Origin: Archilochus colubris
Taxonomy: Eukaryota; Chordata; Aves; Apodiformes; Trochilidae
NCBI GenBank assembly: GCA_023079485.1
Contig: CM041086.1
Location: forward strand, 11,168,401 to 11,232,400
Direction: 5' to 3'
Length of the DNA stretch: 64,000 nucleotides
In this document: piece after piece, positions 47,944-58,300 of the stretch
Layout of the letters: each line of letters starts with the position of its first letter
Numbering within the stretch: the first letter of the stretch is position 1
Notes under the pieces: generated by a model
What the model was told of the DNA's origin: nothing
The model's database searches: none
Seen by the model: the letters and a program-made list of their open reading frames with translations, nothing else
Made by a program: the position numbers and the translations under genes

Positions 47944-49244
47944 GATGAACTAAGAATTCTTAAGTAAAAAAGATTGAGAAAAGCTTCAAAAATCTAGTAG
48001 GATCTTCATTCACTGTGCTTATCTGCAGTTTCATGCCCTACTGCCAAAGCACTGTGGTTAGCAGAGATCAATTCACTGCATTTTCCATATGCCTGAGATC
48101 TTTCTTTAGCTCATTTTGGACAAATGTGTCAAAATTTACTGCTAAGTTTGTCCTGTGGTCCTAAAATAGCCAGAGGGAGAGAGAGTGATTCTTGCTGTTT
48201 CCTCATGTGACTTTTCTTGCCTCTGTAATGTGGGACAAAGAGTATACAATGGGCTATTTTGCAACCTCAAACTGTTTATGGTATATTTTATACCATGTTG
48301 CTGTAAATGCAGACACACACGAGCTTGGCTCTATTTGCATTTTTAAAATATCAGTTCATTTGGGTTGGGATAGGGACACTCACATTTCTGCTTTGTATTC
48401 TGAGTACTGCAGTAAAAGTTTGTCATGGTATTATTCCATAACTGAACCCAAATGCACACAGATCAGTTCCTCCTCTGGAATAATTCTGGTGTAAACACAG
48501 GCATAGAGCTATATATTTTGGATGCATCAGGACAGTTCTTTTCCCTTCTTGCATGAGAACGAGTCAGACTAACAGAAGCATGCTTTGTACCCACGTAAAT
48601 TCATCCACACAATAGGAAAGGGTTGTACTGCTCTGTCTGTGCAAGTGTTGTTAAATCATGTTGTACAAAAGATTAAAGGTGAAGTGATGATGAACTTGAA
48701 TAAACTTGCCCTGAGAGATTAACTCTATCACCCCCAAAACCACTTCCAGAATGGATACTGGGCTTCACAGGCTGCCTTGAACTGGATCTACAAGCACTAA
48801 ATCTGTGCCTGTTTCCTTTCAGGCCCTCTTCCATCGCAGTAAAACCAGGATGAAAATGTCATTCCTCAGACTTTGCTTTTTGTGTATGTTCCTTCCTAGG
48901 ATCTTGATAGGAACTATCCACATATCCCCAAAGTCACTGTGTTTTCTCTGCTTTGCTCTCCAGGATGGAGCTGTGCTGTGCTTGCTGTGGTCAGCGTGGT
49001 TCAGATTCCAGTGCCATTAACTGGGGCAGGTGGGTGACAAAAGACACTGGTCTTTTATATTCTGATTTTTCCTTACTTGAAAAATGTGCTGGGTGACTGA
49101 AGTTTCCAGGATTCTTCTGAAAGTATCTTCTTTAGGGACAAGGTTGATACAGATTGACAGAAAACTTAACAGGGCACACAGTTCTGTAGTACTGCTCTCT
49201 GAGAAATCTCCTGTTAGGAAGGAATTGCAGGAAATTTCCAGGGA

Positions 49245-49261
49245 TTTTTTTTTTTTTTTTT
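49245..49261 (+). repeat. T17 homopolymer
   Basis: Seventeen consecutive T bases in the intergenic region. Confidence 0.9.
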
Positions 49262-49499
49262 AAACCTCATAATCTGTTGCTCATCTGTTCAAGTGTACAA
49301 TTGATACTTTTGGGGAAATCTAAGGAGCAAACTAAGCATGGATGCTGTCAGTTGACTGAGGTCTATAAAAGGGACAGCTCAGTGGCTGGGGTACATTTTC
49401 CTGACACTTAGTAAGCTGAACTTTTGCTGCAGATCCCAGTTTATTTTCATTACTGGTTTTTTATTTGGGTTTTTTTGTTTGTTTTTGTTTTGTTTCATT

Positions 49500-49551
49500 T
49501 GTTATTGTTAATGTTTTATTGTTATTGTTATTATTATTACTACTACTACTT
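49500..49551. repeat. TTA/TTG/CTA trinucleotide-rich microsatellite
   Basis: GTTATTGTTA-type units lead into TTATTATTATTACTACTACT; an imperfect trinucleotide repeat. Confidence 0.85.
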
Positions 49552-49788
49552 TCCTGTTGGGTGTGGTAAAATAGCACTGTCAGCCACTTTGCTGTGGAAT
49601 TCATTTTGAAGTGAATAAATATTGAAATACTTAGAAACTGATTACCTGGAAACCTTCATCTGATAAAAAAGCACCTGACAGAGGAAATGTCATGGTTGTA
49701 GAGTCCCACTGATCACACAAGGACCTGCTGAGGAACCTCATGGGCAGAGCCTGCCGAGCAAATCAAGGTGCTGGAATGTAAAAAAATA

Positions 49789-49864
49789 CTCATCTGAAAA
49801 CTGCACACAAAATGAGATCTGATATCCTCATCTGAAAACTGCACACCAAAGGAGATCCAATACC
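49789..49864. repeat. 38-bp tandem duplication
   Basis: Copy 1 (49789-49826) and copy 2 (49827-49864) both start with CTCATCTGAAAACTGCACAC and differ at 5 of 38 positions. Confidence 0.92.
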
Positions 49865-51848
49865 CATGAAGTCATGGTCAGGGGCTGGATTAGATGCCCT
49901 GGAAAAAGGTACAAAAAATATCCCAAGATATAATATTTAAATGTTCATGTGAAACCCAAGACACAAGCCCTTGGCCTTCCTAATTAATGACTTTCTAACA
50001 AGTTTTAATATTTGATTTATCTATAGAAGCTGTTGTTGGGGAGGTGTCTTACTGAGATTTAAAATTCAGTGCTATATTGTTGCCTTTTTATGGACTATTT
50101 TTCCCCTCTTTGGCTGTAAGACCTAAACTAAAGGAAATTCTGAATTTACTTTTTCTTATTCAGTCATGGCCTTATCTCTATATAGAATAATTTCCCTTTT
50201 CTAGTTTTTACTAGTAACAATCCTAACTTCCTTGAGATTACTTTTCTCCGAGCTTCTAAAATATTATAGTTTTAAGATTTAGGGGATGCCAAACACTTAT
50301 TTGCTCTCTCTCATTGCTCGAGGCAATATGAAAAATGCAGAAAACCAGTGTCTGCAACACGAGTTTCAGACACAAGCTCCTGCTGGGCACTGAAGAACAT
50401 TCAAAAAGCCACTTCTCACTGGATTTCCTTTATATTTAAGTGAAGATCTGCCTCATGACACATTCAGATTTAATCTCACAGCAAAAATTTGGCTTCTTGT
50501 AGATGCACACCGGTTCTGCAGAGGCACCAGCTGTGTGTGAACCAAACCCAGGAAACTGAAGCTTGTCACTTTGTTTCCTGTGTCACTTAATTGCTTTGGT
50601 TAAAGGTAATGTTTACAAGTAACTTAAGCTAAACTCTGGAATTTAAACACAAACTCTCTCTTGCCCTTAAGTAGTGGTAACTTTGGTCCTGCGTTTTATT
50701 CTCTGAAGGATGAAAATTCCTGGTACACGCTCCCCCTTTCAGCCCAACACGTTTGCCTTCCATGGTTGAGTTACAGACCTTTAAAAATAGGTTTGCAGTG
50801 GAAATGCTGGGCTGCCAGCTGGCTCTTGCTGCAGTGACACAGTGACAATATGAGCTCTTCAGCAGGCTCAGGCACAGGGAGCTGGGGATGGTCAGCTCTG
50901 GGAAAGCTTCGGTTTCATCGAGGTCTCCAGCAGCACAGCATCTTATCCTGGGCATTTGTTTGTGTGATGATTGACTCCTGAGCCAAAAAAAGAAAAAAAG
51001 CAAGGCAGCCAAGCATTCCGTGGGGTGTACCATGTTGTTCCCTCGGTCATGCTAATTTCATCAAAATTATTTGGCAGATAAAAATGGTTTGAGGCCTCCT
51101 CTGCTGGCTTTATCTAAAGGGCAGGGCTCACTACTAAGTCATGCAGTGTTTCAATAACAACTCAGTGTCACTGAGGCAGCTTTCTGTCATTAAAACGACG
51201 TATTTTTTACAGCGTCATCTAGGGTTTTCCAGCTCCTAAGATCAAACGGTACTGGAGAAATATTTTTTCACCCGTGGGCTTTTTTTCTACCCACTCAGGT
51301 TTGGAAATACTGTTGTGTTGCTCTCTAACCACATGCTTGGAAACAAAGGAGTCCATCCCCTTGGTGTTTGTAACCACGGTGAAGCAAACTGCTCCACGCT
51401 CAGCTTACTCACACTTTGCATCTCACCAAGCACCTAGGAGGATCCAGGCTATAATTTTCCACTTTCCAGTCGCCTTATCCTTCTTACCCTACCACCCCTG
51501 AATTCTGCAAACAAAAACTTTTGTTTTTTTTGTTTTTTGCTTTTTTTTTCCCCCCTCCTTCCTGTATCACTTCACCGGGAGCAGAGCCTCACTCCTCAGA
51601 GGTGTCACCCTGGAGCTGCCCCACAGCCGGGCCTCCCCACGCTCGGCACCTCCAGACCCCTCAGGTAGGGAGTTCCTTCGTGGGTCCCCTCCTTCACACA
51701 CTTCACTCACCTCCACCATCGCTTTTTCAGCCCCCACCCCCCGGGTCTTTTTTTAATCTTCCCCTCACATCCAGGTGCCTTACGCCCACTGACCTCTCCC
51801 CCTCACCTCCCCAAGCCCCGTGAGCCCTCCCGGGATGCCCCATGTGTG

Positions 51849-51920
51849 CGTGTCCCCCCCATGTCCCCTGTGTCCCCCTCACGTCCTCCGTGTCCCCCCC
51901 ATGTCCCCCGTCCCTCTCTC
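51849..51920. repeat. C-rich degenerate tandem repeat just upstream of the CpG island
   Basis: Repeated GTGTCCCCC, ATGTCCCC and ACGTCCTCC units of about 10 bases, with GTGTCCCCCCCATGTCCCC occurring twice about 40 bases apart. The minus strand has many G runs of three to seven. Confidence 0.8.
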
Positions 51921-51950
51921 CCCTCACTGAGGCGGCGCGCGGCAGAGCGA

Positions 51951-51960
51951 CCGTTAACGG
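51951..51960. promoter_or_regulatory. RPS6KA6: MYB-type palindromic site
   Basis: CCGTTAACGG is a perfect 10-bp palindrome holding two overlapping TAACGG MYB-family half sites, about 60 bases upstream of the CRE. Confidence 0.4.
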
Positions 51961-52012
51961 CTGCGAGCGCGTCACCGCCCCCTCCCCCTGCGGGGGATTC
52001 TCCGGCCCGCGC

Positions 52013-52020
52013 TGACGTCA
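52013..52020. promoter_or_regulatory. RPS6KA6: Consensus CRE (TGACGTCA)
   Basis: A full palindromic cAMP-response element inside the CpG island, 273 bases before the ATG; it fits CREB/ATF binding. CREB is a textbook RSK-family substrate, so a feedback loop is conceivable but is inference. Confidence 0.6.
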
Positions 52021-52037
52021 CCCCCACGCCGCGCAGG

Positions 52038-52047
52038 CCCCGCCCCC
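52038..52047 (-). promoter_or_regulatory. RPS6KA6: GC box (Sp/KLF type)
   Basis: CCCCGCCCCC, the reverse of GGGGGCGGGG, 18 bases after the CRE. Confidence 0.5.
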
Positions 52048-52052
52048 TCCGG

Positions 52053-52062
52053 CCGCCATGTT
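52053..52062 (-). promoter_or_regulatory. RPS6KA6: YY1-type motif at the probable start region
   Basis: CCGCCATGTT is the reverse complement of AACATGGCGG (YY1 AANATGGCGG). In CpG-island promoters this motif often sits just downstream of the transcription start, which would place the start near 52030-52055. Confidence 0.5.
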
Positions 52063-52123
52063 GGGGGGTGTGCGCGGGGCAGCGCAGAGCGGAGCCGCCC
52101 CCGCCGCCCGGCAGCAGCCTTAG
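52058..52123 (+). other. RPS6KA6: Upstream ORF 1, 21 codons
   Basis: The ATG of the YY1 motif opens a frame of 21 codons (MLGGVRGAAQ...) closed by TAG. The context GCCGCCATGT has G at -3 but T at +4. It is present in the mRNA only if transcription starts upstream of 52058. Confidence 0.4.
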
Positions 52124-52138
52124 ACCCGGGCTCTGGCT

Positions 52139-52161
52139 CCGCCGCTGCCGCCGCCGCCGCT
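52139..52161. repeat. RPS6KA6: GCC trinucleotide repeat in presumed 5' UTR
   Basis: CCGCCGCTGCCGCCGCCGCC followed by GCT; a short interrupted repeat able to form structure in the leader. Confidence 0.8.
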
Positions 52162-52165
52162 CTCT

Positions 52166-52216
52166 ATGGGCGGGAGGAGGAGGAAGGGGAAGGGAGCCGC
52201 TGCCCGCCGCCTCTGA
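52166..52216 (+). other. RPS6KA6: Upstream ORF 2, 16 codons
   Basis: ATG in the context CTCTATGG, followed by a basic peptide (MGGRRRKGKGAAARRL) and TGA, ending 69 bases before the main ATG. Confidence 0.4.
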
Positions 52217-52237
52217 GCCGTGCCGCGGGACCGGGGA

Positions 52238-52270
52238 ATGCGCAGCGGCTGGCGGTCGCTGCCCGGCTAA
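52238..52270 (+). other. RPS6KA6: Upstream ORF 3, 10 codons, in frame with the main ATG
   Basis: MRSGWRSLPG then TAA at 52268-52270, only 15 bases before the main start codon. This TAA also shows that the main frame cannot extend upstream, which fixes the start at 52286. Confidence 0.45.
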
Positions 52271-52285
52271 AAGGAGAGCCGGGAC

Positions 52286-52366
52286 ATGGTGCCGTTCGCT
52301 CCGCTGGAGGACGCGGAGGAGCCGGAGCCCTGCCACAAAATGGAGCTGTACGTGAGCGGCGCCGAG
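52286..52366 (+). CDS. RPS6KA6: RPS6KA6 coding exon 1
   Basis: 27 codons, MVPFAPLEDAEEPEPCHKME then LYVSGAE. The start codon has G at -3 and G at +4, and an in-frame TAA lies 18 bases upstream. The chosen donor is GAG|GTCAGT at 52367. A second donor-like site, TAC|GTGAGC at 52352, is also in frame and would drop five residues. The region between MVPFAP and the exon end is poorly conserved with the human protein I recall. Long open frames on both strands across this GC-rich block are compositional. Confidence 0.85.
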
Positions 52367-55300
52367 GTCAGTGCGGGGCGGGGGGGAAGGCGGAGCTCCC
52401 CACGCCGCCGACGACTCCCCGCCGGCACCTGCCTCACCGCTCCCCGCCGCTTGCGGACGGACGGAGCGGAGGAGGAAGCGGGGAGGGCGGGCGGACCGCA
52501 ACGCCCCCGGCCTCTCCCCGGTGGCTCCCACCTCTCCCCGGCAGCCCCCGGTCTGTTCCCCCCTCCCCCCCCCGCCGGATCCCGGCGCCCTCTGTGGCGG
52601 CGCCGCCGCCGTTCCGCCCCCCCCTTCCCTCGGGATCCCCCCGGCACCCGGCCTGCGCACGCCGCCGCGCCGGGACCGCCCTTCCCGGGAGCTCCGTCCC
52701 GTCCCAGGAAGGCGGCAGCGGCTCCAGGAGCGACCCGCGGCCCCCTCCCGTCCCCTCCACAGCCGCGGAAGGGCCCGGCCCCGCCGCCTTCCACCGCGGC
52801 CCACGCCATCGCCTCCCGGCCCGGGCTGAGCCCCGCTGCGGGGCTCGGGTGGGGGGGGCGGCGGCGGCGGCTCCGAACCGCGCTCCCCGGGCGGTGCGGG
52901 CTGCGGGGCGGCCGGAACACGTGGGGAGTTCGGGGAGAGCCACGGGGGCGTGCGGGGACCGGGCGGTGCAGGCCGGGGAGCTTTGTGTCTCCTTCCCACC
53001 CGTGCCAGTGTCATTGCCGTGGGTTCTCCGTTCACATTCAGCTCTGGAGAATTTCTATAAACTGGGTTTTGTGGCCGTAGCGCCTGTGAAAAGTTCCTTT
53101 TAACTTCTGAAATTGATCTGGGTGAGCATCTGGATGTTGTCCCCAGGAGAGGTCCCTTTGCTTTCCCGTTTAATAACTGCACAATAATTGTCAGATGCTC
53201 AACGAACAGAAGGAACCTGGCTGAGGTCTGGGTGCTTAAGTGTCCTCAAGAACAAGGAACAACTTCAAAAGTGTCTTCGAGGTATTGCTTAGCACTCCAG
53301 GTGCATCCATAAGCAAGTACCAAATGCTGTTTAAAAGCAAATTATTAAATGGCTATAATTAATGGATGTAACCTATCAGAACGTGACACTGGAGTATTAA
53401 AACTTTGGCACTTTAAAATCCGAAGCGTAGGACTGTCTATCAAGTATCAAGTGTGACAAATAAAAAGATTACACCTAGGTGTATTAGACACACAAACAAT
53501 CTTATCTAGAAGAAAGCTTCTTGAAACTGGTCAGACTTGCTTGCCATGATGCGGTGGGGTTTTCTTATCACAAGCAAAAAGTTCTGTAGAAAATTCATCT
53601 CGGACCTCAGAGTGTGCAAAACAGGCAAAGGTTAAAGTTTTGGCAAGAAAGAATATCCTTTAAAAGCCTTGGTGAAATTTTAGTCTTTAATAAAAACTTA
53701 TGCGTGGAAAGGGAAAAATAAAAACCAGCAATTCACCGTAGGAGTAAAGCCATGAGATTTTAAATGTCTTAATTTTTTCCTATTATTATTTTCAATAGCT
53801 GTGTCTACAGAGTGCTACTTCCAAGAATTGTAATTACTGAGTATGCATTTCTACACCACAGCTGCTACACAGTAACACTGCAAAGTATTCTAATGATCTA
53901 ATAATACTCGATGCAATCCCTGAACTTCAATATTAGAGAAATCCTTATTATGTTAGTGAAGCTAAAGGTAAGGATTAAAAAGTCAGCAGAAGTATTAGGC
54001 TTACTATTAACCTTATGGGCTGTTATGCTGTAGTTCAGGTATGAATGTCTCAGAACTTTCTTCACCCTGATGATGCTGTCTTTAAGAAAACTGCAATACA
54101 TCAATGTTAACCAGTGTTGCAGCTGAAATGTGAACATTTGTGGTGTTTTAGTATTTTTTATCCCTCCACTGTGGTTGGTGCTGTTTTCAGGGTATTGTGT
54201 TCTGTGCTGCTTTTGTGTTTTGCCATAAATAGAGGATTGGCAGTGAGCAAGAGGCTGGAGAACCAGCCCAGAAAAGCTCAGCAGATAATTCTGCTGAGGA
54301 TGGGGACATGGAAGTTATCTTCAAATCCTTGAGAGAGTCAGGGCTGGTAAAAAGACATGAGCTTGGTGATATGAGAACCTGGTTCTGCAGTCACCCTCCT
54401 CTAGCCAGCAGGTCATGGGCTGGTGGCTGAAACAGCTCTGGGTTCCTAACATCTGAAGAGGAATGTTTGCAACACTCTTTCTTAAAATTTTTTCCTCAAG
54501 CTTGTACATGAACAACTTACTTAACAGGGGCTGCTTAGAGCTATTTCAGTTGTACTCTGATTAAAATGAGGCATCATGTTTGTTACCACTGTGTTACATT
54601 TGGCTAGCAGTGTTTGAGACTTCATTGATACCAAAACCAGTCTCTTCAAGTCGTGTGTAAGTTCCCAAAATATGTTAACAAATACTTGTTACTGTCATAA
54701 CACTTTGTATTAAGTGCATCTCAGGGGTCTGCAGTACTTTTCACTTGTTGAAATTCTGTATCCTCATCATTTGAGGATTTCACAAAGGTTGGCTTCATAT
54801 TAAAATTCTGTTGGTTCACTTTTCATGTTACAGAGTTAATTGCAGCTTTGTAGTACTTACCACAGCCTTATGTTGACACTCTGGTAGAGCTCAGTGACCC
54901 TGGCCTCACTGGAACAGCAGTCAGCAGTGTCACTGTGAATTGTTCTATATTTTGAAAACTAGCTTATTTGCACTTGCTGGTGCTTGTTTCCAGCAGCTCT
55001 AGCAGAGGAGGAAAAATCTGAGAAATGTTTCTCTCTGTGGAGTCTGCTTGTTGACTAAATTTAGGACGATGTTACCAGAAACAGTGAGGTGCTGCTTGTG
55101 TTGATGAAGTGAAAAAAAAAAACAACAATTGGCAGGGGAAGGATGTGATCTTGAAGGAAGCACATTTTCATGTTTTAAGGCATTAAAACCAACACGAACT
55201 TTTGGAAGTAATTAAGGACTAAATTATTTTGCCCCTTTTCATGTTGGTGGTCTTTGAAGTGCTGGAGATTACATTTTAGACTGTATATTGTGTTGGTCCT

Positions 55301-58300
55301 GTCTGGTTTTGTGTTCTTATGACAGTGTCACTTGTGAAGCACTTTTGTCACTGTGGGAATTCCTCAGGCAGAAGGAAGGGTTGATGCCATGCAGGTTAAA
55401 CTTCAAATACTGAGTGAACTTCTTTCCTCTTAAATATTGGATTACTAAGTATTTTCATGGTAATAAAAATAGGTATGAGGGTGTCCATTATAATCAACTG
55501 TTGTAGATTTATTCAAGTGTGATTGCAGGCTACAAAGAAACAGGAAATTAAATGTTAACGTTTTATTGACCAAGCTGAATGAAATACAAAAATACTTGGG
55601 CAGAATACAGTAATTTTGCAGTTTTCTGCCCTTTTAGTTGAAGTAGTCTTGCATGCATTTGGTAAGAGAAGTGTAATTGACTCAAGTGCATGCTGGTTTC
55701 AATATGTGAATATTGTCAATTGCATAAATGTAACTTTATCCTTATATATTTTTTTTTTTAATTAATACTTTAGAAACCAGTTGCTTAATTGGGTGACAGT
55801 GACAAGGAAGACAAGGCTGGAACAACAAAGTGAAATTATTCTGCTGGAAAACTGGGCTGCATTGAAAGCTGCTGCCTTCCAAAAGCCATGTTCCTGAGTT
55901 GAGCTTTGCTGCTGGTGTACATAACCCATCACCCGTGCCAATTTAGATAAATGCATCTTTGATTTTGACCCATGTTTTCAGTCCATCCTCTTAAGCATGT
56001 TCTGAGCTTGGTCTGTCAAAGGCCACAGAATTTTGTCAGTGTTGGGAGTTGCATAACTCCTTTGTGAGTAATTCCTGGCAGTGACAGGGATGACTCAGCT
56101 ACCTAGTTTCGTGCATCTCTGAAAATCTCCACAATTAGGTGGTGTTATGTTAGGAAAAGAAAGCAGTAGTATTGGCCATAACTTGAATTAAGTGCCCTCA
56201 GCCACTGCAACAATTTACAGTTCTGCTGAGAACAAGCTGCCTTGAGAAAAAAATGGGGGGGGGGGAAAAAAAAGCATGTTAATACTCTTAAAGGGAAAAC
56301 AATGAGTTTCTTTATTTATTGAGAAGCTCTGCAGTGTAATTGTAAGGATTCTGTTTGGGCTTTCCACTTTGAAAGACAGTTTTGGAAATCTGCTGTGGTG
56401 GTGGGAGTCTCTAAAAGGAGCAAGGGGTCTGTCTGTCTGTTGGAGGGAGCTCACCTTGGTTCCCCCAGGATGGCTTTGGAGAGACTTCACAGTAACTCTA
56501 AACCAGAAGAACAGTATGGTTTGTTAACTTTAAAATTAATATTTAAAGATGTAATTCTTTGTTACATTAAGAATATAAAAAATAAATTTTGTTGTTTTCA
56601 CTGAGTTTAAATATTGCTCTGTCCCAGTCTTCTTTAATCTGCCACTGAACACTGTGTCCAGAGCTGTGATCATGGAGTTAAAATCATCTCCCAGAGAGGC
56701 AGAAATGAGAAGATCTCAAGTCCTTCACTAGTTCAGTGATCCCTGTGCTTATGCTTGGGTTTGTGTCTTGTCCTAGCCATAACTACTCTGAGGCACACAT
56801 GATTCTCCCCTGATCTCTGATAATGGGAAGGATCAAAATGTTCTTTTAAAATCAGTAATTATATGTTTGTTATCCTGTCTGAACTTGTGACTTATTTGCC
56901 ACAGGAAAAGAACTTTAGAACTTTCCCTGGTAATTGGTTATGGCTTTAGGGATTTATTTCATTTTTTTGAGGTAGATGGTTTTATTTTTCTCTTTTACTT
57001 GCTATGTTTAAAGGAGGTGGGAGGGAGTTACTTGGCCTCTTCTACTTGCATGCACCAGCAAGATCTTTTTTAAAAAACCGGTTGCATGGAGAAAACTTGT
57101 GGATGTTTTATAAAGAGCAGGTGCCTTTACGTGTCAGGTTTTTTTCACAATAACTTTTAGACTTTTTTTTAAAAAAATAACTTCTTACCTGTGGCTGTGG
57201 ACAGACTCCCAAAGTTCTCAGGAAATTCTGTAGGCCAATATGTTGCTAATTAAATTAATGATGCAAACTCTTTGCAGCTGTAATTCCAAATAAACGAGGA
57301 ACAAATGTGGTTGTCTTAACAGGAATTTTTTTTTTTTCCCTGAGTATTTTGTTCCTCAGTCCTCTCAGGATAATTGGGGTTTCTAATGTAGGTTTCCACT
57401 CTTCCACATTTTGAAATAAGCATTTGAAGTAATGCTTTTGTTTGTGGGGAAGCAAACTGGTTTGTCTTGTGTTGGTGTGGAAGAACTGAGAGGTGTAGGT
57501 CTGGTGACTGTAGCTGTAGTAACTTGGCAAAGGGAGCACAGTGAAGAAGGGACTGGGGAGGATGCAGAAGCTTTTGTTGATCCTGAGGTAGAATTTTACC
57601 TATTTGAAACCAGGCAAAATTATCTGTGAGTGATGATGAATAATTCTTTCTACTTCTAATAATACTTTGATTATAAAATTTTTGATCTGTGGATTTGGGT
57701 TTTTTTTAATTATTTGGGGGTTTTTTTGTTTGTTTGTTTGTGTTTGTTTTTTTACCTAGAAAATCTTTAGTTCTGTTTGAGTGGCTTAAGGAAGACACAT
57801 AAAAACAGTGCAGAATGAACCAGCTTTATGTCTTGTGCTGTTTTTCTGTGTAGACATTTTTGCTGACCACTTGTCTAGCTCCTTTCAACCTAAACCTATA
57901 GACCCACCAAACTATAATTAATTCACCATGTAAATTATTAAAAACATTTCTTCCTAGGGAGCAGGGTAGGGGGGAGATGCTTCTTATCTTTGGTAGTGCT
58001 GGGTTTCATCTGCTCTGTTGTAATTAACAGAAGAAAAACATGGGCAATTGGAGTTAAGCTTTTTACCAGCCCACAAAAGCCCTTTGGATATTCTCCCAAG
58101 GTAACAGGGTATAGTCCCAGCTAGTCATGGGATCTATCACAGCTATTTAAGTTGGAAGGCAGAGGCAGTTCAACATTGAAGGATCAAGCCTCTTATGGCA
58201 TTTACCTCTGAAAAAGTAAGTTTTTTACCTGCCAGGTTGTCTGACCTTAACTTGTTCTCATTTCTTTATGTAGTGCTTTTGGTTATCTTTGTGCTTGGCA

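Larger units (their letters stand above)
36166..51848. other. Intergenic region between HDX and RPS6KA6, no gene supported
   Basis: About 15.7 kb. I found one CR1 tail, two short imperfect tandem duplications, a 12-bp minisatellite, a purine-rich tract, a CTCF-like site, a 28-bp perfect palindrome, several microsatellites and T runs. Open frames up to 156 codons occur at 38594-39064 and 40092-40505, but they sit on simple or GC-rich sequence and show no recognisable protein. A TATAAAAG string at 49364-49371 has no associated transcript evidence. Confidence 0.75.
51930..53000 (+). promoter_or_regulatory. RPS6KA6: CpG island, RPS6KA6 promoter, 5' UTR and exon 1
   Basis: Abrupt shift to very GC-rich, CpG-dense sequence around exon 1, in contrast to the AT-rich flanks. 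In order it carries a MYB-type palindrome (51951), a CRE (52013), a GC box (52038), a YY1-type motif (52053), a GCC repeat (52139-52161) and the start codon (52286). There is no TATA box, consistent with a CpG-island promoter. The right half is intron 1, including a GGGGGG-CGGCGGCGGCGG run near 52850. The transcription start is inferred to lie near 52030-52070. Confidence 0.85.

Noticed and set aside
49364..49371. TATAAAAG string that could mark an intergenic promoter
   Set aside because: A single motif without CpG enrichment, an initiator or any downstream exon; a similar string occurs inside an HDX intron near 12302.
51803..53182. 459-codon open frame on the minus strand across the CpG island, with several other long frames on both strands
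   Set aside because: GC-rich sequence lacks stop codons by composition. The product is low-complexity Arg/Gly/Pro/Ala, and the plus-strand RPS6KA6 exon with splice signals explains the region.
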